A DNA stretch of 64,000 nucleotides, taken from positions 33,805 to 97,804 of the forward strand of contig JAFZXM010000016.1 in the NCBI GenBank assembly GCA_017616775.1, given 5' to 3'. This DNA is from Bacteroidales bacterium (GTDB lineage Bacteria; Bacteroidota; Bacteroidia; Bacteroidales; WCHB1-69). Below are positions 34,431 to 42,538 of this stretch, one piece after another; within the stretch, counting starts at the first letter, position 1, and every line of letters starts with the position of its first letter. The translations under genes and the position numbers were made by a program. Below the pieces are notes generated by a model. It was not told the origin of the DNA, made no database searches, and worked only from the letters and a program-made list of their open reading frames with translations.

Positions 34431-35945
34431 ATGAAAAGAATAGCAATAATTATTGCCTGCATATTCCAAATAACTTTGATTGTGGCTCAATCTGACAGTG
34501 TGCCGCAGAAATTTTATTATCAAGACGGAACGCTTTCCAGTGAAGGCTATATGCGCAACGGCAAGCCTGACGGCTATTGGAAATCCTATTATCCTAACGG
34601 CGTGTTGCGTTCCGAAGGCAACCGCAAAGATATGCTGCTGGACAGCGTTTGGAAATTTTATGATGAAAAAGGAAATCTGCAATCGGAAATCACCTATAGC
34701 AATAGCCTTCATCAAGGGCTGACCCGTATTTATACCACTTCTTATATAGAAGAATACAACTATCACCAAGATACCATTATCGGAAATGTGTACCATAAGG
34801 ACTATCAAGGGCACATTGTGGGAATAATTCCCTATGAAGGCGGTGTGGAACACGGATGGGCACGCATGATGGATACATTGGGAAATATTCACACGGTGCT
34901 GCATTATGAAAACGGCAATGTCATCAAACGTGAATATATCAACAGATACAATGCCGCCGGCAATAAAAACGGAATATGGAAACAATTTAGTCCGCAAGGA
35001 ATATTATTGGCGGAAGGTGTGTATCTCAACGGAAAAAAACACGGCTATTTCAAATATTACGATGCCAACGGATATTTTCAATATATAGAAAAATATGAAA
35101 ACGACATATTAATAGAAAACGCCACCGAAACCATGCATCTGGACCGCAAAGTGGATTATCATCCGAACGGGAAAATACATACCATAGCACACTATTTCAA
35201 AGGAGTTCCCGAAGGTGTTCGGCGCGAATACGACAGCACGGGCAATGTGATAAAAAGCTATATTTTCCATAACGGCATCAAATTGGGTGAAGGTATAGTG
35301 GATGACAACGGGAAAAAACAAGGACCGTGGAAGGAATACTACGAATCCGGAGCCATCAAAGCCAAAGGAAAATATATTAACGGCAAGCCTGCCGGAGAAT
35401 GGCACTATTATTATGAAGACGGCAAAACCGAAATAGAAGGCACCTATACCTCCAAAGGACAAAAAGACGGACAATGGTGGTGGTACTACCCCTCGGGCTC
35501 GGTTTTGGCACTGGAAGAATATGATGACGGTGATTTGAACGGACTGTCGTTTTCCTTATCCGCCCAAGGTGATACCATAGAATGCGGAAACTACGATGCA
35601 GGCTATGAAACAGGAAAATGGTATTATATCAACGACAGCACCCGCATAGAAGGAAAATATGCAGACGGCAAAAAAGAAGGTGTGTGGAAAACCTATTATC
35701 CGAACGGACGATTGAAAATAGAAGAACGTTACTTCAACAATTTGTTGGACGGCAAAGTTATATATTATTGGGAAAATGCATCCAAAATGGCGGAATATAA
35801 CTATAATAACGGTCTGCTCAACGGCAACTCCGTCAAATACGATGAAAACGGCAACGTGCTTTTTATCACCACCTACAAAATGGGCGTGGAAACCCAATAT
35901 GACGGTGTAAAGGTGACACCTGTCATTGATATCAGTTTTGAATAA
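34431..35945 (+). CDS. Secreted MORN-variant repeat protein (YwqK-like)
   Basis: This 504-residue protein has a signal peptide (MKRIAIIIACIFQITLIVAQ) and about 17 MORN-variant repeats of roughly 23 residues. Their core is G-x-x-x-G-x-W-x-x-Y-Y-x-N-G; examples are KPDGYWKSYYPNG, KKQGPWKEYYESG and KKEGVWKTYYPNG. The repeats form a long beta-hairpin sheet. Databases call such proteins YwqK-family antitoxins, but here the protein is exported and has no toxin gene beside it, so a surface or periplasmic binding role is more likely. The promoter lies next to a decayed transposase. Confidence 0.85.
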   Translation: MKRIAIIIACIFQITLIVAQSDSVPQKFYYQDGTLSSEGYMRNGKPDGYWKSYYPNGVLRSEGNRKDMLLDSVWKFYDEKGNLQSEITYSNSLHQGLTRIYTTSYIEEYNYHQDTIIGNVYHKDYQGHIVGIIPYEGGVEHGWARMMDTLGNIHTVLHYENGNVIKREYINRYNAAGNKNGIWKQFSPQGILLAEGVYLNGKKHGYFKYYDANGYFQYIEKYENDILIENATETMHLDRKVDYHPNGKIHTIAHYFKGVPEGVRREYDSTGNVIKSYIFHNGIKLGEGIVDDNGKKQGPWKEYYESGAIKAKGKYINGKPAGEWHYYYEDGKTEIEGTYTSKGQKDGQWWWYYPSGSVLALEEYDDGDLNGLSFSLSAQGDTIECGNYDAGYETGKWYYINDSTRIEGKYADGKKEGVWKTYYPNGRLKIEERYFNNLLDGKVIYYWENASKMAEYNYNNGLLNGNSVKYDENGNVLFITTYKMGVETQYDGVKVTPVIDISFE

Positions 35946-36066
35946 CGCATTGTTAACATATTCCCGGATTTTGCAAATGCATTTTTAAATATTTGTATCA
36001 CAGTTTATTACATAAGTAATTGAAGAAAAAAACATCCAAATGGGGACATGGTATAAAAAAAAATTA

Positions 36067-36074
36067 TACCTTTG
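36067..36074 (+). promoter_or_regulatory. Promoter -7 element (TACCTTTG) for the tRNA cluster
   Basis: TACCTTTG matches TAnnTTTG, 14 bases before the first tRNA. The three tRNAs follow without another element. Confidence 0.65.
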
Positions 36075-36088
36075 CAATCCGAAAAAAT

Positions 36089-36161
36089 GCGGAAGTAGCT
36101 CAGTTGGTAGAGCATAACCTTGCCAAGGTTAGGGTCGCGAGTTCGAGTCTCGTTTTCCGCT
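36089..36161 (+). tRNA. tRNA-Gly (anticodon GCC), copy 1
   Basis: This 73-base gene folds as a full cloverleaf. The acceptor GCGGAAG pairs with TTTCCGC, the D arm contains AGCTCAGTTGGTAGAGC, and the anticodon arm is ACCTT-GCC-AAGGT within loop TTGCCAA. The T arm GCGAGTTCGAGTCTCGT follows. The discriminator is T, and CCA is not encoded. It is identical in sequence to the copy at 36260-36332. Confidence 0.97.
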
Positions 36162-36168
36162 CAAAGGC

Positions 36169-36253
36169 GCCTTGGTGGTGGAATTGGTAGACACGAGGGA
36201 CTTAAAATCCCTTGAACATTGCGTTCGTGCGGGTTCAAGTCCCGCCCGAGGTA
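36169..36253 (+). tRNA. tRNA-Leu (anticodon TAA)
   Basis: This 85-base class II tRNA has the long variable arm typical of leucine (TTGAACATTGCGTTCGT region). Acceptor GCCTTGG pairs with CCGAGGT through two wobble pairs, and the discriminator is A. The anticodon loop CTTAAAA gives TAA, reading UUA/UUG. CCA is not encoded. It lies between two identical tRNA-Gly genes. Confidence 0.97.
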
Positions 36254-36259
36254 CTAAAT

Positions 36260-36332
36260 GCGGAAGTAGCTCAGTTGGTAGAGCATAACCTTGCCAAGGT
36301 TAGGGTCGCGAGTTCGAGTCTCGTTTTCCGCT
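36260..36332 (+). tRNA. tRNA-Gly (anticodon GCC), copy 2
   Basis: The sequence is identical over all 73 bases to the copy at 36089-36161, with the same GCC anticodon and missing CCA. It is followed at once by a strong terminator, so the three tRNAs appear to be one transcript. Confidence 0.97.
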
Positions 36333-36341
36333 CTGAATGAC

Positions 36342-36367
36342 AAAATGCCCGATTAATCGGGCATTTT
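36342..36367 (+). terminator. Rho-independent terminator after the tRNA cluster
   Basis: The perfect palindrome AAAATGCCCGATT/AATCGGGCATTTT ends in a T run, 9 bases beyond tRNA-Gly copy 2. Confidence 0.9.
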
Positions 36368-36535
36368 TATTATCAATAAAATCGCTTATTGTCAAAACAG
36401 AGGCTAAAAAATGTTAAAGTTAAGAATATGTATAGATGATAGATTATTTTTTCATATTCTTTTACAAAATATTTTTATCAATAATAAAATGCGATATTCT
36501 CTCACAAAAATCTTGCAAATATTTTTATTAAAACA

Positions 36536-37504
36536 ATGATATTCAATAATATTACTCCATCTGGATTATTCGGATTATTCATCATTATCACCTTACATCT
36601 ATCTGCACAAGAAACCATTGAATATCTTCCTTATGGGCAAATGGATTCATGGACAGTACGATACATTAAAGAATCTTTCTTATTGGGTGGTAATACTCGC
36701 ACATTATATATAGTTGCTAAAAACGATACTATTAAAGAAAACAAGCCATATCCATACGAAAAAGACGGATCGCCATGGTGTTCAAGCAATGCTTATGCCA
36801 AAGTTTGCGGAGTGGAAAAAGCGGCTGTTTCCGTTACACCTGAAAAACGTGGTAATGGCTATTGTTGCCGGTTGGAAACCACGTTACAAACAGTAACGGC
36901 TGTTGGAATTGACCTCAAAGCCCTCGCTACGGGTAGTCTATTTACAGGTCAACTTCTTGACCCTATAACCTTAGAAGGTTGCAAAGTACCGATGAAAGCC
37001 ATTGACATGGGTATTCCTTTCCAAAAGCGTCCTACTGCACTGATGCTTGACTATAAAGCTATTATACAACAAGATAAGGAAATGGTTCGTGCTACAGGTT
37101 CCACTAAAGTTGCGAAGGTAAAAGGACAAGATGCAGGTGAAATTATACTATTGCTGCAACACCGTTGGGAAGATGCAAACGGAAATATTTATGCCTATCG
37201 TGTTGGAACAGCCTCGGAGCATATTACAAAAAGCATTCCCAATTGGAAAAACAATCATCGTCTGCCTGTACGTTATGGAGATATTACTAATTCACCAGAT
37301 TTTAAGTCTTGGGAAAAATTATCTAAAAATCATTTCATGGCTCGTAATTCAAAAGGGAAAATGGTTCCGGTGCAAGAGATAGCTTATAAAGAAAATGTAA
37401 CGCCTACACATATCATATTGCAGATATCCGCGGGATGTCAGGAACCTTTTATAGGATGCCCTGGTAATGTGGTTTGGTGCGATAATATACGTTTAGTATA
37501 TTAA
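36536..37504 (+). CDS. Secreted PCMD-domain protein (putative carbohydrate metabolism)
   Basis: This 322-residue exported protein has an N-terminal signal peptide ending HLSAQ. The mature domain matches the PCMD family (putative carbohydrate metabolism domain): GSPWCSSNAYAKVCG, TPEKRGNGYCCRLET, GSLFTGQLLDPI, MGIPFQKRPTALMLDYK and the C-terminal VVWCDNIRLVY. The fold is a jelly-roll-like beta-sandwich typical of carbohydrate-binding modules, so it may bind glycans at the cell surface. No TAnnTTTG element is obvious upstream. The 170 bases between the tRNA terminator and the start are AT-rich and otherwise empty. Confidence 0.8.
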   Translation: MIFNNITPSGLFGLFIIITLHLSAQETIEYLPYGQMDSWTVRYIKESFLLGGNTRTLYIVAKNDTIKENKPYPYEKDGSPWCSSNAYAKVCGVEKAAVSVTPEKRGNGYCCRLETTLQTVTAVGIDLKALATGSLFTGQLLDPITLEGCKVPMKAIDMGIPFQKRPTALMLDYKAIIQQDKEMVRATGSTKVAKVKGQDAGEIILLLQHRWEDANGNIYAYRVGTASEHITKSIPNWKNNHRLPVRYGDITNSPDFKSWEKLSKNHFMARNSKGKMVPVQEIAYKENVTPTHIILQISAGCQEPFIGCPGNVVWCDNIRLVY

Positions 37505-37515
37505 CAAAATAATTG

Positions 37516-37523
37516 TAATTTTG
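37516..37523 (+). promoter_or_regulatory. Promoter -7 element (TAATTTTG) for the epimerase-like gene
   Basis: TAATTTTG matches TAnnTTTG and overlaps the alternative TTG start at 37521. That supports the ATG at 37548 as the true start. Confidence 0.6.
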
Positions 37524-37547
37524 CAATCTGATTTTTACCCCAAAAAA

Positions 37548-38972
37548 ATGAAAAAACGAGTTTTTTTAACCGGTGCTACCGGAACAATGGGTTGGGCAGG
37601 TCTTCTCGAATTGCTGCACTATTCTGATAAATATGATATTACTATTTTGGCGAGACCAAGTCGCAAAAATCAACGAAAACTGGCTCCATTAATAAACAAA
37701 CTCAATGTAGTGTGGGGCAACCTTCTTAAATACGAAGACGTATTGAGAGGCGTAACCGGAGCAGATTATGTGCTACACGTGGGAGGAATGGTATCTCCCA
37801 AAGCCGATTATCATCCGGAAGAAACGCTCCATGTGAATATAACAGCAGCAAAACACATTGTAAAAGCTGTTCTTTCACAACCCAACCGCGATGAAATACG
37901 AGTGGTATACATCGGATCGGTTGCAGAAACATCCGACCGAAACGAACCTATACATTGGGGACGCTGCGGAGATCCTGTTTTCGCTAGTGTATTTGATAAT
38001 TATGCCGTTAGTAAAATTGCCGCTGAACGCATTTTTGCCGATTCAGGGCTTCAACATTGGGTAAGTCTTAGACAATCCGGCATTCTTTATCCTGCCATAC
38101 TCAAAAACTTTGACCCTATCATGTTCCATGTTCCCATTCGGGGTGTACTGGAATGGGCTACGGTGGAAGATTCCGGCCGTCTATTGGAGCGAGTGTGCCG
38201 TGATGATGTACCCGATACTTTTTGGAATCATTTCTATAACATTAGTAGCGGTTCGCAATACCGCATGACCAATTATGAATTTGAAAAACGTGTATTGAAA
38301 GCCGTTCACTGCCCTCGTCCGGAAAAAATTTTCAATGCCAAATGGTTCGCACTGAAAAATTTCCATGGGCATTACTACCTTGATGCCGACATTTTGGAAA
38401 ACTATCTGCATTTTCGCGCGAACATTCCGTTAGACGATTATTTTCAACAAATGAGCGATGGGCTGCCTAAAATTTTCCGATTAACGAAACTTGTTCCTGC
38501 TTTTATCCTTAAGGCTACACTTTATCTACTGGCACATAAAAAAACGTATGGTACACAATATTGGATTCAACACCGTGATGAAGCACGTATTCATGCTTAC
38601 TATGGCAGTATGGAGCAATGGCGAGCTATTCCACAATGGAAAGATTGGAATTTATCGGACCCTGCCGGTTTAAACGAATCAACATATATCCGTCATGGAT
38701 ATGATGAAACGAAACCTTTATCGCAACTGACGACAGCAGAATTACAAACTGCCGCTGTTTTCCGCGGTGGACAACTTATTTCTGAAAATTACACGGGAAA
38801 TCCATCTCAAAAACTCGTATGGAAGTGTCACAATGAGCACCTTTTTGAAGCATCACCCAACTTAATTCTTGAGGGAGGACATTGGTGCCCCGAATGTTTT
38901 TCCAATCACTGGGAAAATTTCGCTGATGTAGCCAAACACAACCCCTTCTTTGCACAAGTTTTTGAAAAATAA
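37548..38972 (+). CDS. NAD-dependent epimerase/dehydratase-like protein with zinc-finger-like tail
   Basis: This 474-residue protein has an extended SDR domain at about 1-330: the Rossmann glycine motif TGATGTMGWAG and the catalytic-type YAVSKIAAERIF. A helical middle region follows. The last 60 residues contain WKCHNEHLFEASP and GGHWCPECF, one C-x2-H pair and one C-x2-C pair, resembling a treble-clef zinc finger fused to the dehydrogenase. The substrate is unknown; such enzymes act on nucleotide sugars or isoprenoid-type alcohols. The start at 37548 is set by the promoter, and an upstream TTG at 37521 is rejected. It follows the PCMD gene by 43 bases. Confidence 0.8.
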   Translation: MKKRVFLTGATGTMGWAGLLELLHYSDKYDITILARPSRKNQRKLAPLINKLNVVWGNLLKYEDVLRGVTGADYVLHVGGMVSPKADYHPEETLHVNITAAKHIVKAVLSQPNRDEIRVVYIGSVAETSDRNEPIHWGRCGDPVFASVFDNYAVSKIAAERIFADSGLQHWVSLRQSGILYPAILKNFDPIMFHVPIRGVLEWATVEDSGRLLERVCRDDVPDTFWNHFYNISSGSQYRMTNYEFEKRVLKAVHCPRPEKIFNAKWFALKNFHGHYYLDADILENYLHFRANIPLDDYFQQMSDGLPKIFRLTKLVPAFILKATLYLLAHKKTYGTQYWIQHRDEARIHAYYGSMEQWRAIPQWKDWNLSDPAGLNESTYIRHGYDETKPLSQLTTAELQTAAVFRGGQLISENYTGNPSQKLVWKCHNEHLFEASPNLILEGGHWCPECFSNHWENFADVAKHNPFFAQVFEK

Positions 38973-39012
38973 TACTCTCTTACTTGGTTTATCCGTCAGT
39001 GATTGGGATACT

Positions 39013-39756
39013 CTAATACTCTACAGGATAATCATAATCCACCAATACCACTTTCACCGAAGTATCCCTGCAAAGGATTTGTGTTTGAGCCACATTGGTA
39101 TCGTTATAAGGCGCGGGAGTATGCCAAAAATGTATGTTTTGGTCCGGAAACGATTGTGTTAACAAGGGAAACATGCTGTATTCACAACTTAAAGCATCGG
39201 GATGCAGATAATTGATTTGTCTTCGGGTCAACTTTCGCCATTTACTCTCAGACCGGTAGGAATAAAAAATGTTATCCACCCACAATATCACATACAGACC
39301 TTTTTCTTTTAACTTTTTAAGTGCCTCTTCATTTTTATTTTCCACCATCAACCTGTGTTTTATTCCATATTCTTCCGATACTTTTAATATTATATCCGCT
39401 ATTGAATCGGCATTGCTGACAGTTAAATTTTTCATATCTATCCAATACCAATGCTCTTGAGGATGTGGTATGGCAGCCATCCATGCCTCAAAGGTAAGCA
39501 TATTAACGCTGTCATACAATTCATGTCCTACAAACAGCCGGTTTTGATAGCTGCTGAAATTTAAATCCAGCTCCATTCCGTCAAAATAGGCGGATTTTTT
39601 TTGAGCCGTTAAGGTATCGTTTACCTGATGCGCCCATATTTTACCATCGGGATATTCAAAAGACGACTCTTTCAGACACTTCTGATGCCGACAGGAGAAA
39701 AACATTCCCATACCGAGAATCATTAATAAAAAAAATATGCCGTTCCTATTTTGCAT
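39013..39756 (-). CDS. GDPD/PLC-like TIM-barrel phosphodiesterase-like lipoprotein
   Basis: This 247-residue protein has a signal peptide with lipobox FFSC (acylated Cys22). The mature part shows a pattern like glycerophosphodiester phosphodiesterases: IWAHQVNDTL (His), FDGMELDLNF (Glu/Asp) and RLFVGHEL (second His). The rest follows a TIM-barrel rhythm (HWYWIDMKNL, HRLMVENKN, LYVILWVDN). Glu/Asp-bound calcium would be expected if it is active. Its start overlaps the end of the LtaS-like gene by 11 bases, so the two are translationally coupled. The pairing suggests it acts on the phosphoglycerol-type products of that enzyme; this is inference. Confidence 0.65.
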   Translation of the reverse strand: MQNRNGIFFLLMILGMGMFFSCRHQKCLKESSFEYPDGKIWAHQVNDTLTAQKKSAYFDGMELDLNFSSYQNRLFVGHELYDSVNMLTFEAWMAAIPHPQEHWYWIDMKNLTVSNADSIADIILKVSEEYGIKHRLMVENKNEEALKKLKEKGLYVILWVDNIFYSYRSESKWRKLTRRQINYLHPDALSCEYSMFPLLTQSFPDQNIHFWHTPAPYNDTNVAQTQILCRDTSVKVVLVDYDYPVEY

Positions 39757-42175
39757 AATCTACTTTTAAGAGTGCATTTTTAACAGTCACACGTGTATTG
39801 GGCACCCAGTGGGAATCGTGTCCGGGTGAAAGCAAACAAACGGAACACAGATTATTTTTATCTTCAGCCAGCGTAAAATATTTGGATACTTCCAAATGAT
39901 AAGTGCTGTCTTTCTGTATTACTTCCGAATTTAAAAATTTGGTGATATAGTCACACTCCCACACTTCTTCAGCACCTTTAAAATCAAATATCAAAAACGG
40001 ATAATGATCCTGAAACAACGAATCATGCACCAACACATCGGCTATGAGGGTGAGTTTTACTTTTTTACAAGTAACAGACTGAGGCAAAGACGTTTCCGGA
40101 AACAATTCAAAAATTTTATCCCCTTTTTCACTCGGTTTGTAATCCGGTGTTTGGTAATGCAAGTCGGAGGCCCGCTTATAGGTGATTATATTGGTATATA
40201 TTTCTTGGGGATAGAGAGGATGCGCGGTAAGTTTGTTATTATAATAGGTATATTTGTAAATATATTTATACACATCCAGTTTTTTTCCGCATTGTTGTAA
40301 CAAGGCGGGATTATCCACGGGCGTAAGCCCCAAATCATCCTCTATTTTATATACTTGTTCTTTTTCCCACTGATTGGCGGTTTGATAATAATATTCTCCG
40401 GTCACCAATTCTCTAATTTCACGATTATAACTCACTATCAGCATATCGCGTTGTTTGTGCATTACCGATGAAGTATCCAAGCCTTCCCCCAGCCAATGCA
40501 CTTTGGCAGGTGTTGACAAATGATAGGTATTTTTCATCAACTGACACAAAGAAGGCGCCAAATCGTTGTGAGTTACTATAGATTTAAATTGACGGGCCTG
40601 TTTGAGCAAGGGTGACCAAATAATCAGCGGAACATGATGAAAACTCAACTTATCACCGTTTTTTTGAGTTCCTGAGGAATGATCCCCCACTATGATGAAA
40701 ATAGTGTTCTTAAAATTGGGTAATTGACTGTATTGATACATCCATTTGCGGATACAATCATCCGTATATACGGCAGCGGACAACTTTTCCGTTTTCCCGA
40801 AAAGGTTCAAGTTTTTATTCTCTTTTACCTTTTTATCATATTGCTGCTGAACATTTTTATCATACAAATCCAGGGGTTCGTGCATGGTGATGGTGGTAAT
40901 CATGCTGAAATGCGGTTGTGTCTGCTGCTGTAACTCTTCTATGGTTTTATCCAACATCACGCCGTCGGAATAACCCCAATAATTGCCCAAATGCGTTTCT
41001 TTGTTACTTTTGAAACGTTTGAAAAAAGGAGCCATATAACTTACATGCTGGGCTGTAAGATACTCATAGATACAGTCAAAAGTAAGATATCCCGCATAAA
41101 AATAATTGGTTTGATATTCATTTTGGTTAAATATGGCCACCATGGAATTGAATGCGGGCATGGTGCCGAATTGGAATCCGCGAGGACCGCCTACCGAACC
41201 CGTTAGTGCGGGCAAAGCGGCATAACTGCGTATGGCTGTTGACAAACAATTGCTCCAATACAAGCCGCTTCCGGCCAACGAATCCGTAAAAGGCATTATT
41301 CCAGTACCCATAAATTCATTGCCTAAAGATTCCACCAACAACAATACCACATCCACCTTTCCCGCAGCCGGTTTAAAATAAGGGGAAAGCACATCCGGCG
41401 TGTTGTCGTCACGCTCCAACGGATAATTGATATCATCTACACGCCATTGCGGATGATAACTCAAAAAATCAGCAAGCAGCTTTTCATCCGACTCCATTTG
41501 GTAACTGCCTTCTTCTATTTTACCGTTCTGTAATAAATTTTTAAAATATTTCACCGATTCCGCCGTAAAAAATTGAGTGCGGCTATTAATATAAGAAAAA
41601 GCCTTGTATTCTATTAAATGACTTGGCATGAATATCAGTGATAATAAAGCAAATATCAGAGATATTGGCAACACGCTCAATACCATAGCTTTATGTCGCA
41701 TCAGGACAGTGCTGAAAAAACCCATGCCCAGTATTACCCCTATTATGCCCGCTATAGGCATTGTTATTCCTACAGCTCCCACTATTGACATTACCGTTTC
41801 TTTTAAGGGCCTTACCCACAATTCACTGTCCAGCATATAACCGTTGTGGGCTGCATATATGGCCAAACCTATCTCCATGAGCACCAACAAAGAGAACCAT
41901 ATCACCGATATAATCCAAACACCACGCGGCAATATTTTTTTTAACAAGGCATGTATGACCGCACCTGCTATTATTATCCACGAAACCACTATCAAATTAT
42001 AAGTAAGTGCCCTTATCAAAATATTGCCCATGCCAACCCCTTCGGTTACAGGCATGCCTTTCCATTCTATTAGTTTGATTATCATTACAATAATCATATA
42101 CAAAAATGCACACGACCAATAATCGCTTATACCGGCCAAGCGATGCAGCAAATTATTAATAGAAATTTTTTTCAT
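39746..42175 (-). CDS. LtaS-like membrane phosphotransferase (alkaline phosphatase superfamily)
   Basis: This 809-residue protein has five N-terminal membrane helices (about 20-195) and a periplasmic alkaline-phosphatase-fold domain. The domain carries VDVVLLLVESLGNEFMG (metal-binding Glu), a nucleophile region CLSTAIRSYAALPALTGS, and IFIIVGDHSSGT with HHVPLIIWSP (metal-binding Asp/His). A C-terminal extension of about 200 residues follows. The layout is that of lipoteichoic-acid-synthase and OpgB-type enzymes that move phosphoglycerol or phosphoethanolamine from phospholipids to a glycan or lipid. In a Gram-negative the acceptor is likely periplasmic or outer-membrane glycan. The ATG at 42175 is chosen over a TTG at 42184. 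Confidence 0.85.
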   Translation of the reverse strand: MKKISINNLLHRLAGISDYWSCAFLYMIIVMIIKLIEWKGMPVTEGVGMGNILIRALTYNLIVVSWIIIAGAVIHALLKKILPRGVWIISVIWFSLLVLMEIGLAIYAAHNGYMLDSELWVRPLKETVMSIVGAVGITMPIAGIIGVILGMGFFSTVLMRHKAMVLSVLPISLIFALLSLIFMPSHLIEYKAFSYINSRTQFFTAESVKYFKNLLQNGKIEEGSYQMESDEKLLADFLSYHPQWRVDDINYPLERDDNTPDVLSPYFKPAAGKVDVVLLLVESLGNEFMGTGIMPFTDSLAGSGLYWSNCLSTAIRSYAALPALTGSVGGPRGFQFGTMPAFNSMVAIFNQNEYQTNYFYAGYLTFDCIYEYLTAQHVSYMAPFFKRFKSNKETHLGNYWGYSDGVMLDKTIEELQQQTQPHFSMITTITMHEPLDLYDKNVQQQYDKKVKENKNLNLFGKTEKLSAAVYTDDCIRKWMYQYSQLPNFKNTIFIIVGDHSSGTQKNGDKLSFHHVPLIIWSPLLKQARQFKSIVTHNDLAPSLCQLMKNTYHLSTPAKVHWLGEGLDTSSVMHKQRDMLIVSYNREIRELVTGEYYYQTANQWEKEQVYKIEDDLGLTPVDNPALLQQCGKKLDVYKYIYKYTYYNNKLTAHPLYPQEIYTNIITYKRASDLHYQTPDYKPSEKGDKIFELFPETSLPQSVTCKKVKLTLIADVLVHDSLFQDHYPFLIFDFKGAEEVWECDYITKFLNSEVIQKDSTYHLEVSKYFTLAEDKNNLCSVCLLSPGHDSHWVPNTRVTVKNALLKVDYAK

Positions 42176-42186
42176 GTCAATCAAGT

Positions 42187-42534
42187 TTATTTATTACCAT
42201 TTGCCAGAAAATACACACCGGCAGAAAACGGGAAAATAAATAACAACATATTCTCATTCAACCAGTTGCCATTGAAATTAGTATATGCAAAATAGATGGA
42301 AAACAATGCTATAAACAAACCGGAAATCACCGTAAGGGAAGCTCCTTTTCGAATGCCTCCTGCCAGGAGCAATATTCCGAAAATACAATATACACATATA
42401 CACAATATTTCCAACGATATTGCGTGCACGTCTATGCCTTTAAGGGTGTGCCAGTACCGCATCACCAAAAACAGCGCCACTGCTATTCTCAACAGCCATA
42501 TAGAAAAGCCGGACAAAGATTTTAACGGTTTCAT
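42187..42534 (-). CDS. Small four-helix membrane protein, unknown
   Basis: This 115-residue protein has four predicted helices (about 9-26, 38-60, 65-84 and 92-110). I recognise no family. It lies between nadB (4-base gap) and the LtaS-like gene (11-base gap), so it belongs to the same transcript. Its size and topology suggest a helper or chaperone for the LtaS-like enzyme, or an independent DoxX-type protein; neither is shown. Confidence 0.65.
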   Translation of the reverse strand: MKPLKSLSGFSIWLLRIAVALFLVMRYWHTLKGIDVHAISLEILCICVYCIFGILLLAGGIRKGASLTVISGLFIALFSIYFAYTNFNGNWLNENMLLFIFPFSAGVYFLANGNK

Positions 42535-42538
42535 ATTA

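Noticed and set aside
34381..34997. Upstream part of a 281-codon minus-strand frame through the start of the MORN-repeat gene
   Set aside because: Only the last 70-75 codons resemble a transposase. The rest is antisense to a well-supported repeat protein.
34431..35945. Antitoxin role for the MORN-repeat protein, as suggested by the YwqK family name
   Set aside because: It has a signal peptide and no toxin gene beside it.
36089..36332. Integrated element bounded by the two tRNA-Gly copies
   Set aside because: Only tRNA-Leu lies between them. There is no integrase and both copies are complete genes.
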